Shown: in pieces, positions 8,668-18,305 of the stretch
Position numbering within the stretch: the stretch's first letter is position 1
Layout of the letters: every line of letters starts with the position of its first letter
NCBI GenBank assembly: GCA_018648685.1
Contig: JABGQT010000162.1
Span: 1-43,679, forward strand
Source of the DNA: Anaerolineae bacterium
GTDB taxonomy: Bacteria > Chloroflexota > Anaerolineae > Anaerolineales > Villigracilaceae
Reading direction: 5' to 3'
Length of the DNA: 43,679 nucleotides
Made by a program: the position numbers and the translations under genes
The notes under the pieces: model-generated
What the model saw: only the letters and a program-made list of their open reading frames with translations
What the model was told of the DNA's origin: nothing
Databases searched by the model: none

Positions 8668-11598
8668 ATGGCGAAACAAAATCTAAACCGATCTTCTTCT
8701 GAAGAATCCACAATTAGCAGACAAGCACGAAATGCTTTTCTGACTACTGTAATCTTTGTTTTTGCAGCGGTAGCGAATTTTTTTGCATCTCTAAGGATAA
8801 GTTTAGCAACAGGACATTGGGCTTCTTTTGGAGGCACAGCAGTCGTTTTTATCTTTGTAATTATTTCAGTTTTTAGTGCAATGCTGGTTCGAAAAGGTCA
8901 AAAGGAAAGAGGCATATGGCTATTGCTAATTTCTTTCGTCATAGTTTCTGCTATCCGCAATGCACTAAACGAAGGACTTGGCGCATCTTTTGGTCTTCTG
9001 GCAGCTACGCTGATTCCGGCTGTTGGCTTGCTGACACTAAGGCCGAAGTTTTTTAACAGAACGCTCGCTCTAGGCATCATCTCTGGTGCTTTTTATCTTA
9101 TCTTTGATATTTTTATTTCTCGCTACTTGCCACCCTACCGCCAGACCTTAGAAAATACTGCGTCAATGGCAAGAATGATCACTTTTTTTGTGACTGTAAT
9201 TACAATAGGCTACATCTTCATGCTGATCAGGCAAAATCGTTTTTTGCTTCTTTCATCAAAGCTCACTTTGGCAATGGTACTTATTGTTATTGGCCCATTA
9301 ATTGCGCTTAGTTTTGCAGGTGCTATTTCTCTCGAAAATACTCTCGCCCCCAGGCAGAATGAAGTAATGCAATCAAAGGCGCTTTTCCTTGCCCAGCATA
9401 TAAATGATTTTATTCATTCCAATAAAAACCTTCTGCAGGCAGAAGCGCAAACACCAGCTCTGATAGAGTATCTCATTAACAAAGGTGAAAATAGCGCCGG
9501 ATCAGAAGATTTAGCCAGATTGAGGGAATTAGCCATTGAGAATTTGCGCTCTTTTAGGCGCAAAGATATCCTGGCAATCAAATCTTATGCCATACTAGAT
9601 GCTTCAGGGAAAAACATTCTTGACACTACATTGAACAATATCGGGCTAAATGAGGCTGAGACTGATTATTTCACGCATGCATTTCAGGAAAATCTTCCCT
9701 ATATCTCTAATATCGTACGGTCTCAACTATCAAACGAATACTCTTTCTACATTAGCGCGCCGATCAATGCAAAAAATGGGGAAAGACTTGGTGTTCTCAG
9801 AGTTGAGTACAACACCGAGGCGCTCGAAACGCATGTCAGTGAGTTTGCCAGTGCTGAAAGCGCAGGCGACAAGGAAGTCTTTGCCGCCCTCCTTGTCACA
9901 ATCCCTGTAGAGCAGATTGCTCCGGAAGACCCCTCTTCTGTATTTCTAATACTCGCAAACGCAAAAGACCCCGATTTGAATTTCATGTCTGCTACACCAC
10001 TAACTGCGAATGTATTTACTTCACTACAAATGAGCCATGTATTCCCCGTAGGGAGCACATTCCACTTTACAGCAGATATCCCCGGATTAGACCAAGGGTT
10101 GCGAAATCGCGCAACAGCGCCCGTTTTTGAAGCGCAGGCCTTTCCAAGACCAACTACAACCGTGCGCCCACTAGATATTGTCGCCAGCGCAGAAATTGAA
10201 GCAGAAAGAACGCTGCAATGGTTTGTGATTGTCTCACAAGACCTTCGATCCTATAATGCGCCTTTCCAGCAACAAAGTGAAACGTCAATACTTATCACGG
10301 TCCTTATTTCTATAGGTGCAGCAATTCTGGCATATAGCGGCAGTCGCTACCTTATCCAGCCAATTATTAATCTAACGACCGTTGCTGAAGAAATTGCCAG
10401 AGGTGACCTTTCTACGCGTGCCCATATTAAGACGGAAGATGAAATCGGCACACTGGGAAAAGCCTTTAATAGTATGACACACCAACTTCAAAGCTCAATT
10501 ACAACACTTGAAGATCGTGTTGCTGACCGCACGCAAGACCTGGAACGACAAGCTCAGCAACTGCGCGCTGCGGTAGATGTTGGAAAAATTGCTGTATCCC
10601 TGCGCAATCTGGATAGTTTGCTTATTCAAGCAACAGAATTGATTAGCCAGCGTTTTGGTTTTTATCATGTCGGAATATTTCTTCTGGATGAACAGAAAGA
10701 ATACGCTGTTTTACGGGCTGCCAACAGCACAGGTGGTGCAAGGATGCTTGCAAGGAACCACAAACTCCAAGTCGGACAAGTTGGTATCGTAGGATATGTA
10801 ACGAATACAGGAAAAGCCCGTATCGCTCTTGACGTTGGGCAGGATGCCGCTTATTTTGATAATCCCGATCTTCCACAGACACGCTCCGAAATGGCGCTTG
10901 CACTTATTGCCGGTGGTGAAATTCTCGGCGCCCTCGATATTCAGAGCACCGCAGAAAAGGCTTTTACTGAAGCCGATATAGCCACCTTGCAAGTTTTGGC
11001 AGATCAAATTGCTGTTTCAATTGAAAATGCGCGTCTCTTTGAACAAAATCAGAATGCTCTTCAAGCAATTCGTCGGGCATACGGCGAGCAAAGCCACCTT
11101 GGTTGGGATGAACTTGCTTTTCGAAAGAAGAGCTATGGATATAAGAACAAAAGTGATGGGATCGTATTACCACTCGGCGAAGGTACTGATGCGCAATTTG
11201 AGCAAGTTATTACAAAAGATAAAATTATTCTGGACGAAAAGAAATTAGTCGCCAATATCCCCATCTCTGTTCGCGGGAAGCCCATCGGCGCAATGCGTCT
11301 TTCAAAACCAGATAGTGCGCAACCCTGGAAAGAAAACGAGTTGGAATTAGCCAAAACGATTGCCGCAGAATTAAGTGGAGCAATGGACAGCGCACGTCTT
11401 TTTGATGAAACAAGAAAACAAGCTGAGCGCGAACGTATCGTTGGTGAAATTACTACTCGAATGCGCGAGACCATGAGCGTTGACGCTGTTATGCAAACAG
11501 CCGCAGATGAAATCTACAAGCTACTTGAATTAGAGCATATAGCGATCCGATTTACACCTGAAGATGGCAGCAAGGCCCAAAAGGAGGAGGAAGTATGA
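8668..11598 (+). CDS. Membrane sensor protein, 6TM plus Cache, HAMP, GAF, no kinase domain
   Basis: A 976-residue protein. Six hydrophobic helices occupy about residues 25-195. A seventh (about 205-228) begins an extracytoplasmic Cache-type domain (230-545, with SYAILDASGKNILDT and SAPINAKNGERLGVLRVEY). A last helix (about 540-562) leads into HAMP (561-612, EDEIGTLGKAFNSM), GAF (631-792, FGFYHVGIFLLDE, NPDLPQTRSEMALAL), the W...GY unit (794-912, GWDELAFRKKSYGYK) and the half-GAF tail (912-976, RIVGEITTRMRE). The extracytoplasmic part is clearly homologous to that of the gene at 13269, so the two are paralogous small-molecule sensors. The stop overlaps the next start by four bases. There is no kinase or cyclase domain. 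Confidence 0.87.
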   Translation: MAKQNLNRSSSEESTISRQARNAFLTTVIFVFAAVANFFASLRISLATGHWASFGGTAVVFIFVIISVFSAMLVRKGQKERGIWLLLISFVIVSAIRNALNEGLGASFGLLAATLIPAVGLLTLRPKFFNRTLALGIISGAFYLIFDIFISRYLPPYRQTLENTASMARMITFFVTVITIGYIFMLIRQNRFLLLSSKLTLAMVLIVIGPLIALSFAGAISLENTLAPRQNEVMQSKALFLAQHINDFIHSNKNLLQAEAQTPALIEYLINKGENSAGSEDLARLRELAIENLRSFRRKDILAIKSYAILDASGKNILDTTLNNIGLNEAETDYFTHAFQENLPYISNIVRSQLSNEYSFYISAPINAKNGERLGVLRVEYNTEALETHVSEFASAESAGDKEVFAALLVTIPVEQIAPEDPSSVFLILANAKDPDLNFMSATPLTANVFTSLQMSHVFPVGSTFHFTADIPGLDQGLRNRATAPVFEAQAFPRPTTTVRPLDIVASAEIEAERTLQWFVIVSQDLRSYNAPFQQQSETSILITVLISIGAAILAYSGSRYLIQPIINLTTVAEEIARGDLSTRAHIKTEDEIGTLGKAFNSMTHQLQSSITTLEDRVADRTQDLERQAQQLRAAVDVGKIAVSLRNLDSLLIQATELISQRFGFYHVGIFLLDEQKEYAVLRAANSTGGARMLARNHKLQVGQVGIVGYVTNTGKARIALDVGQDAAYFDNPDLPQTRSEMALALIAGGEILGALDIQSTAEKAFTEADIATLQVLADQIAVSIENARLFEQNQNALQAIRRAYGEQSHLGWDELAFRKKSYGYKNKSDGIVLPLGEGTDAQFEQVITKDKIILDEKKLVANIPISVRGKPIGAMRLSKPDSAQPWKENELELAKTIAAELSGAMDSARLFDETRKQAERERIVGEITTRMRETMSVDAVMQTAADEIYKLLELEHIAIRFTPEDGSKAQKEEEV

Positions 11599-13247
11599 TC
11601 TCCCCTGCCCCTGAAAACAAAAATATTTTAGAAATCTGGAGAGCAACTGTCTTCAACAACATTATTAGAGGTGTTGCTGTAGCAGGAATAGTAGCCTATG
11701 TTTTTGGTGTGGGTTTAGCATACAAAAACTTAACGTTAGAGTTTTTTATAAGTTATACTTTCGCCTTTTTGTGGGTCATACTCACGGCATTTATGACACG
11801 CATCCCCACGGTTTACAGGGCATATAGCTTTACAATTATCCTTTTTGTTTTAGGCGTTCTAACTTCAATTGAGCGGGCTGCAATTGGCGACGGACGTATT
11901 TGGTTATTCTTGTCTGTTGTTTTCGCGTCCATATTTTTAGGGCGCAGAGCTAGCTGGGTCTTTACAATTCTTGCTGTTTTTGTATGGGGGATGATCGGTT
12001 ATTTTTTTAATACATCACTTCTCACAGTTCCTGAAATAAACCAAATATCTTTTTCCATTTGGAGCGGAACAACACTTACTTTGCTCATTGCAGGCGCTAT
12101 AACGATCCTGACAATGGGAGCATTGCTTTCTAACTTGGGTAAAACAATCAGCGAAAGCTATTTCTTAGCAAGAAAGTCAGAAGAACAAAATGAAGAACTT
12201 AAGCAACAGCGTCAATCTCTTGAAAAATATTCAAGTGCTCTGGAAGCATCTGTAATCATCAGCCGTCACCTTTCTACGCTCGCTACCGTTCAGGAAATTT
12301 TCAGTGAGGCTCCCGAGCTCCTTCAAGAGGGGTATGCGCTTAATTGTGCAGCCATCTTTGTTTTGGAAGAAGATCGTTTGCTTCGCCTGGAATCCAGTAT
12401 TGGATGGAAAGAGCAAGCCTTTCTCACGGATGAGTACGTGCTATCTGTTGATGAGGGGATAACGGGTTTAGCAGTTCGGGAGGGAAAGGCTTATTCAAAC
12501 TCTACCAGCACAGAGAGATTGAGAACCACTTTAGCGGAAACTCGTTCGTTTGCTGCTATCCCATTACATGGACGTAATGCAATAACAGGGGTTATCGTTT
12601 TTCAAAGCCTTGAACTTGATGATTTTGATGCAAAGAAGCTAACAACCATACAGTCGCTTGCAGATCAAATAGCAGTTTTGCTAGAAAACGCTAATTTACT
12701 TGCAGAAAAAGAAAGTGCGCTTGAGGCAGAGCGCCGCGCCTATGGTGAAATTACACAAACAGCGTGGGATGCTTTTTTGAAATCACAGAACTTTGGAGGC
12801 TATCAGCGAGACAAAGATGGTCTGTCGTTGGTTGCAGCTAAAGCATTTTACCCCTCTGAAAAGCATCAAGAGTTTGAACAAGTGCCAATAAAAATTCGTG
12901 GCAAAGTTATTGGATATATTGATGCACAAAAACCAGATAAACGAGCCTGGACTGTCTCTGAAAAAGAGTTGCTGGGGACTTTGGCTGCTCGTTTGGAAAA
13001 TGCTCTGGACAGTGCCCGTCTATACGAGGAAACACAGCGTCGTGCTGCTAATGAGCGTTTGATTAGCCAGGCATCTTCACGCATGAGAGAAAGATTGAAT
13101 ATTGAAGCCGTTTTGCAGGCTGCGGTTCAAGAACTACATAATGCGATCGGTGATGCTGCTGAAACTGAAGTTTGGATATCTCCAGATCAAAACACTGGCG
13201 ATTCTGAAGGCGAGAATATTAGCGATGATACTTCAAAAGGTGCTTAG
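11595..13247 (+). CDS. Membrane sensor protein, 5-6TM, coiled coil, GAF, no kinase domain
   Basis: A 550-residue protein whose ATG overlaps the preceding TGA (ATGA). It has the best ribosome-binding site of the operon, AAGGAGGAGG at 11581-11590. Five or six hydrophobic helices fill about residues 16-182. A charged coiled coil (182-215, KQQRQSLEKYSSALEAS) replaces HAMP. A GAF domain (about 212-372) is more divergent than in its neighbours: the FGFYH signature is missing and the domain resembles the fifth GAF of the first sensor (DEGITGLAVREGK). The W...GY unit (374-477, TAWDAFLK then GGY) and the half-GAF tail (about 478-535, RLISQASSRMRE) follow, with a short acidic end. It is the smallest of the seven sensors and the only one with membrane helices but no HAMP. 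Confidence 0.86.
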   Translation: MISPAPENKNILEIWRATVFNNIIRGVAVAGIVAYVFGVGLAYKNLTLEFFISYTFAFLWVILTAFMTRIPTVYRAYSFTIILFVLGVLTSIERAAIGDGRIWLFLSVVFASIFLGRRASWVFTILAVFVWGMIGYFFNTSLLTVPEINQISFSIWSGTTLTLLIAGAITILTMGALLSNLGKTISESYFLARKSEEQNEELKQQRQSLEKYSSALEASVIISRHLSTLATVQEIFSEAPELLQEGYALNCAAIFVLEEDRLLRLESSIGWKEQAFLTDEYVLSVDEGITGLAVREGKAYSNSTSTERLRTTLAETRSFAAIPLHGRNAITGVIVFQSLELDDFDAKKLTTIQSLADQIAVLLENANLLAEKESALEAERRAYGEITQTAWDAFLKSQNFGGYQRDKDGLSLVAAKAFYPSEKHQEFEQVPIKIRGKVIGYIDAQKPDKRAWTVSEKELLGTLAARLENALDSARLYEETQRRAANERLISQASSRMRERLNIEAVLQAAVQELHNAIGDAAETEVWISPDQNTGDSEGENISDDTSKGA

Positions 13248-13268
13248 TTGGTAAGCCAAGGCGATCTT

Positions 13269-16034
13269 ATGAAAGAAAATACGATAATCGAAAATATGGA
13301 AGAAACTCAAAAAGCAACTTTGGCTTTTCGCGTTTTATTGGCGATTTTTATCTTTACTGCAAGTGTAGGGACTTATTTTACGCTTTTACTGTCGAAATCT
13401 GGAGAGCCGCTTTATTTTTATATGCCTAATGTGCAGGCATTTATTATTGCTGTAGCAAGTCTGGTGGCGATGCTCCTTGCGCGCTTTAAGCGCACCAAGC
13501 CAGCAATGCTCCTGCTTTTGGTTGTATTTTCTTTTAGCTTGATTATCATCGCCCTCTTCAATGGCGGGATTGATGTTATTCTCGGATTTCTGGCACTACT
13601 TATTTATTTAAGTGTTGCAAGCATGTTTTTCTCAAAAGACGCGATGAACAACGCGCTTGCGATCAGTTTTGTTTTGGCAGGCGCTATCGCATTAGTTGGT
13701 TTTTGGGATCCTTTTGAGCGTATTTATTACGGGTCGGGTACGCTAACAGTAATTATTACAATTTTTCTAATAGTTGTTTATGGTGTATTGCTTTTACGCC
13801 AGTACCGTACATTTTCACTAAGAACAAAACTGGTTTTAGCGTTCATCTTTTTGAGCGCGGTTGGCATTAGTATTGCATTCACTTTCATAAATGCCAATGT
13901 CCGCCAAGTTCTAACAGAGAACTCTCAGCAAAGGCTGCTTGCGGGTTCATCATCAATCGCTTCGAGCGTTGATGCCTATTTACAAGCTAATTTAGATACG
14001 ATTTCGACTGCTGCTACATATCTGGATGTGCGGTCTTATCTTTTAGTATCACCAAGCGACAGACAGGGCACACGAATTGAAAGACAAGTACAAAATATTC
14101 TTTATGCACTAAGTAATCGAAACCCTGCTATTCTCTCTTATGGAATTCTGGACCTTGAGGGCGTGAATATTCTTGATTCCAGATCAAAGAATATCGGACA
14201 AAGCGAAAGCGATCAGGAATACTTTAACGTTCCATTCTCTGAAAATAAAGTCTATATTTCATCTGTGCTATACATTCCCGATGAAGATGAGGCGTCCTGG
14301 TTCTTAAGTGCTCCAATCTACAATGACATGGGCGGATTACTTGGCGTATTGCGAGTGCAGTATAAAGCCTCTGTATTGCAGGACTTAGTTTTGCGCCAGG
14401 AAAATATCGCTGGCGAAAAAGCATTTTCGGTTTTGGTTGATGAAAGTCATATTATTCTTGTGCATGAAAGCAATCCTGCGTTTCGCGGAAAATTACTCTC
14501 ACCAGCAAATACAGATGAACTAGAAAATCTAAAGGCGAGTTATTTGCTTCCTGCAAACATCCCAAATGACCAGCTTGTCTTGGGGCTAAGCGCTGTTGAA
14601 GACGCACTTAATAATATTAAAATTACTCCATATTTCTCTAACGTTGAAACAGCATTGGATCTCCCTGTCGTAGGCGCAATTACTCAATTAGAAAACACGC
14701 CTTGGGTTGCTATTGCTGTACAGCCCGAAGAAGTCTTTTTAGCACCGGCTCAAAGGCAAACGCAAATTGCACTGGTTACAGCAGTAGCTGTTATTGCATT
14801 GGCTGCTTTCTCAGGATTTGGGCTGGCCAACCTACTTGCAGCACCGATCCTCCGCTTACAGAGCGTTGCTCAAAAATTTGCTGAGGGCGATCTTTCTGTC
14901 AAGGCACAAATAGAGACGGAAGACGAGATCGGCGAATTAGCAACTACCTTTAATGATCTCGCCAAACGCTTGCGTCGCACCATCGGCACACTCGAAGAAC
15001 GTGTTGAGGAACGTACCAAGGATCTCGCTTTGCATTCAGCCTATCTTGAAGGAGCTGCGGAGGTAAGCCAAGCAGCAGCAACCTTTACAGATGCGGAAGA
15101 GCTTTCACGGCGCGTTGTCGATCTTATTCGGGAGCGGTTTGATCTTTATTATGTTGGGTTATTTCTGTCAGAAGGCGAATGGGCTGTTTTGCATGCCGGA
15201 ACGGGAAAAGCGGGCGAAACCATGCTTGGAAATAATCATCGGCTTCGGGTCGGCGAGGGGATGATCGGTTGGGCTGTCAAGCACGGTGAAGCGCGTATCG
15301 CTCTGGACGTAGGTGAAGATGCCGTTCGTTTTGAAAACCCTGTTTTGCCGGAAACCCGTTCTGAGGGTGCGCTCCCGCTTCGCTCTCGGGGACGCGTGCT
15401 CGGCGCACTAACAGTGCAGAGTCGGGAAGCCGCTGCTTTTACGGTTGAAATCATTGCCACTTTACAAACAATGGCCGATCAGATCGCAGCCGCCTTCGAC
15501 AATGCCGAGCTTCTCGCCAAAAGCGAGACCGCCTTAGAAGCTGAGCGTCGAGCTTACGGTGAGTTTAGTATCCAATCTTGGCAATCTCTGAAGCAGAACA
15601 AGGAAATCCCTGCCTATCGAGTAAACGCACAAGGGAACATGGAGATTCTGGACAAAGAGCATTTTGCCTCTGAGGAAGATATATCTGATGATAATGGACT
15701 TACTACAATCATCCCCTTGAAAAGCCGAGGTTATGTCATCGGCGGTATTCGTATCACAAAGAAAGAGGAGAGTGGCAAGTGGAGCAAAGAGCAGCTTGAG
15801 CTCATAGAAACAATCTCTGAGCAACTCAGTGTTGCTCTTGAGAGTGCGCGACTCTTTGAGGAAACTCAACGAAAAGCACAACGTGAATTAATTATTTCTA
15901 ATATTTCAGAAAAATTCAGTGCAACAAGAAAAATTGAAAATCTGATGCAGATTGCTGTTGGAGATCTGCGGGATGTCTTAGGGGCATCGGATGTTATTTT
16001 ACAATTAGACGAACGCCCTCCTCAAGGTCAATGA
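13269..16034 (+). CDS. Membrane sensor protein, 6TM plus Cache, HAMP, GAF, no kinase domain
   Basis: A 921-residue protein when started at ATG 13269, which has an AAGGCG ribosome-binding site about 7 nt upstream. A TTG at 13248 directly after the previous stop is in frame but has no such site. The architecture repeats that of the gene at 8668. Six N-terminal helices (about 20-180) and a further helix (about 188-210) precede an extracytoplasmic Cache-type domain (SYGILDLEGVNILDS; SAPIYNDMGGLLGVLRVQY). A helix follows (about 498-520), then HAMP (520-570, EDEIGELATTFNDLA), GAF (590-753, FDLYYVGLFLSEG, NPVLPETRSEGALPL), the W...Y unit (755-863, SWQSLKQNKEIPAY) and the half-GAF tail (865-921). It is a tandem-type paralogue with a diverged ligand domain and no output domain. 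Confidence 0.87.
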   Translation: MKENTIIENMEETQKATLAFRVLLAIFIFTASVGTYFTLLLSKSGEPLYFYMPNVQAFIIAVASLVAMLLARFKRTKPAMLLLLVVFSFSLIIIALFNGGIDVILGFLALLIYLSVASMFFSKDAMNNALAISFVLAGAIALVGFWDPFERIYYGSGTLTVIITIFLIVVYGVLLLRQYRTFSLRTKLVLAFIFLSAVGISIAFTFINANVRQVLTENSQQRLLAGSSSIASSVDAYLQANLDTISTAATYLDVRSYLLVSPSDRQGTRIERQVQNILYALSNRNPAILSYGILDLEGVNILDSRSKNIGQSESDQEYFNVPFSENKVYISSVLYIPDEDEASWFLSAPIYNDMGGLLGVLRVQYKASVLQDLVLRQENIAGEKAFSVLVDESHIILVHESNPAFRGKLLSPANTDELENLKASYLLPANIPNDQLVLGLSAVEDALNNIKITPYFSNVETALDLPVVGAITQLENTPWVAIAVQPEEVFLAPAQRQTQIALVTAVAVIALAAFSGFGLANLLAAPILRLQSVAQKFAEGDLSVKAQIETEDEIGELATTFNDLAKRLRRTIGTLEERVEERTKDLALHSAYLEGAAEVSQAAATFTDAEELSRRVVDLIRERFDLYYVGLFLSEGEWAVLHAGTGKAGETMLGNNHRLRVGEGMIGWAVKHGEARIALDVGEDAVRFENPVLPETRSEGALPLRSRGRVLGALTVQSREAAAFTVEIIATLQTMADQIAAAFDNAELLAKSETALEAERRAYGEFSIQSWQSLKQNKEIPAYRVNAQGNMEILDKEHFASEEDISDDNGLTTIIPLKSRGYVIGGIRITKKEESGKWSKEQLELIETISEQLSVALESARLFEETQRKAQRELIISNISEKFSATRKIENLMQIAVGDLRDVLGASDVILQLDERPPQGQ

Positions 16035-16035
16035 T

Positions 16036-18255
16036 ATGGCAAACCCAACAAAAAAAACTCTAAAAGGCCTTAGCCTAAGGGCAAAATCTGTATTAATTTT
16101 CAGCTTCTTAGGTCTTCTCATAGGTATTATTTCAAATCTGATCATCCAGCGCTCCTTGCAACCTATTTTGCAAGATACGCTCCCTACTATCAAAGAGGGA
16201 GAGCAAATTTTGCAAATGACTCAGCAGCTTCAAGCTGAGACTGCTTTATATTTAGCCACAGGCGACGAGATACATAAGACTCATTCTGTCAGAATAGAGG
16301 GTGAGTTGATCAGCAAACTAAATGAATATTCTCAATTTTTAGGTAATGATCCTAATGAAGTAGAGGCACTTGAGGCATTTACTCAATCTGTAAATGAGTT
16401 CACTGTTATTGGTAGGCGTACCACCGAGTCGCATTTTAAGACATTGGAGCTTCTTGACGAGCTAGAAGAGTTCGGACATGACATCACCGCATTGTCTGTT
16501 GCGGCACATGAAACTGTTAATTATGAAATCATCAGGAATAGCCAAGATGAAAATTTCGAAGAGTTAGAAGATGACGCTCTCGTAACTAAGGATCTGCTCA
16601 ATGCCTTCTTTCTTGCAACACAAGTGCTTCAGAGAGAGGCGAATGAATATATTGTATTAAGTAATGCTGACACCCTCGAAGAATTTGAAGAGACCACTGC
16701 AAGCCTTGAGGAACTACAAAAAGAACTTTCCCTTACCCTTGAAGAAAATGAATCTGGTGAATTGGCAATTCTTAATCAGATCATCGATATTCGAGAAGAG
16801 CTGGCCCCACTTTCGAGAGCTGTAATAACTTCCCACACAGAAACTTTGGCTTTAGTAGCAGAGTTAGACAACGCAGTTGCAAATTTGGAATTAGTGAGCG
16901 CAGACATAGAGAGCGCGGTCAATAAAGAAGTTGAAAACGCTTTGCAAATAAGTCGAAATTCAGTTTTTAGCTCTCTAGTAGTTGGTGCGCTGATAGCCTT
17001 GTTGGGATTTCTAATAACAAACACATTACTAGCGCCCATTTTAAAGCTAGCGGAGGTATCAAAGCTAATCTCTGCAGGAAAACTTGATTCTCGCGTAGAG
17101 GTTAAATCACGAGATGAGATAGGCTTGCTCTCTGTCGATTTCAATGAAATGGCAGAGAAAATGCAAAGCTCGCTTGGTGACCTAGAAGAGAGAGTTGTAG
17201 AGCGCACCACAGAATTAGAGAGAATTTCAACTCAAGCAGAAAAACAAGCAGCGCAACTTAAAACAATTGCCGACGTAGCTAACTCAGTCGCATCTCTACA
17301 GGGTGTAGATCAGCTTTTGCCGTATATCACTCAAGTAATTAGTGAAAGATTCGGGTTTTATCATGTAGGCATTTTCTTGTTGTCTTCAGATACAGAATAT
17401 GCTGTTCTACAAGCCAGCAATAGTGAAGGTGGACAAGCTATGCTTGCGCGAAATCACCAATTGCGCATTGACCAGGAAAGTATCGTAGGCATCACTATCG
17501 AGGAGAAGAAAACGCATATTTCTCTTGATGTAGATAAGGATGCGACTTATTTCGATAATCCTGATCTTCCTGCCACACGCTCTGAGATGGCGCTTCCCTT
17601 GGTAGCTGGTGACACGACTATCGGTGCATTAGATATTCAAAGTGAATTATCAAATGCCTTTTCGAGTGATGATATTGATGGGCTAACAACACTTGCTAAT
17701 CAGGTGGCCATTGCTATTCGAAACGCAGATCTTTTTCAGCAATCGCAAGAAGCGCTCGAAGAGCTTGATATCACCTTTCAACAGTATATTAGCGATCAGT
17801 GGAGCCGTTTTAGCAAGGCCACTGACGTCAAAGGTTATCATGCAAGCGAAGCCGGTTTAAGACCAATAAAGAAAAGCTTACAAAAGAATGACAATGTAGA
17901 AAAAGACGACACTTTATACGAAGTTCCGATTAAGCTTAGGGATGTAGTTATTGGATACCTAAACATAAATCTGGATAAACCGGTAAGTCAATATTCTGAA
18001 GATGAACTGGGCATTATTCAGGCGACGGTTGATCGCTTTGCGTTGGCAGTTGAAAATGCACGCTTGCTTGAAACAACTTCGAAGCGTGCTGCACGTGAAC
18101 GCCTGGTTTCGGAGATCACCACGAAGATGCGTAGCACCAATGAACCTGACCAAATTCTTCAGACAGCTATGGAAGAACTCAAGAAGGCTTTGGATGCAAG
18201 TAGAGTTAAGCTAGACATAATTAGCCCAGAGCAAGCGGAAGATGTATCCGACTAA
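16036..18255 (+). CDS. Membrane sensor protein, helical-bundle input, HAMP, GAF, no kinase domain
   Basis: A 739-residue protein one base after the previous stop, with a CAAGGT ribosome-binding site. The first helix (about 16-35) and second (about 312-334) bracket about 275 residues of acidic, Leu-rich helical sequence. This resembles the helical periplasmic bundles of chemoreceptor-like or CHASE3-type sensors. HAMP follows (332-382, RDEIGLLSVDFNEMAEKM), then GAF (405-572, FGFYHVGIFLLSS, NPDLPATRSEMALPL), the W...GY unit (574-677, QWSRFSKATDVKGYH) and the half-GAF tail (679-739, ERLVSEITTKMRS). It has no methyl-accepting hairpin and no kinase. The FDNPDLP and ARNH segments make its GAF closest to that of the gene at 8668. 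Confidence 0.86.
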   Translation: MANPTKKTLKGLSLRAKSVLIFSFLGLLIGIISNLIIQRSLQPILQDTLPTIKEGEQILQMTQQLQAETALYLATGDEIHKTHSVRIEGELISKLNEYSQFLGNDPNEVEALEAFTQSVNEFTVIGRRTTESHFKTLELLDELEEFGHDITALSVAAHETVNYEIIRNSQDENFEELEDDALVTKDLLNAFFLATQVLQREANEYIVLSNADTLEEFEETTASLEELQKELSLTLEENESGELAILNQIIDIREELAPLSRAVITSHTETLALVAELDNAVANLELVSADIESAVNKEVENALQISRNSVFSSLVVGALIALLGFLITNTLLAPILKLAEVSKLISAGKLDSRVEVKSRDEIGLLSVDFNEMAEKMQSSLGDLEERVVERTTELERISTQAEKQAAQLKTIADVANSVASLQGVDQLLPYITQVISERFGFYHVGIFLLSSDTEYAVLQASNSEGGQAMLARNHQLRIDQESIVGITIEEKKTHISLDVDKDATYFDNPDLPATRSEMALPLVAGDTTIGALDIQSELSNAFSSDDIDGLTTLANQVAIAIRNADLFQQSQEALEELDITFQQYISDQWSRFSKATDVKGYHASEAGLRPIKKSLQKNDNVEKDDTLYEVPIKLRDVVIGYLNINLDKPVSQYSEDELGIIQATVDRFALAVENARLLETTSKRAARERLVSEITTKMRSTNEPDQILQTAMEELKKALDASRVKLDIISPEQAEDVSD

Positions 18256-18265
18256 GAACTGTTTT

Positions 18266-18271
18266 TATAAT
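18266..18271 (+). promoter_or_regulatory. Possible internal -10 element upstream of parA
   Basis: A perfect TATAAT lies in the 50-nt gap before the ParA gene, the widest spacing in the operon. No convincing -35 element is visible 16-18 nt upstream. It could give extra transcription of parA, the hybrid kinase and the PLP-receiver gene relative to the sensors. This rests on a single hexamer. Confidence 0.3.
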
Positions 18272-18305
18272 GGTAGCAGACCTAAGGTCAAAGAGTGAGG
18301 CGAAT

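Noticed and set aside
690-18255. Chemoreceptor (methyl-accepting) identity for the HAMP sensors
   Set aside because: After HAMP the proteins go into GAF domains; the conserved hairpin tip of chemoreceptors is absent and no che genes are present.
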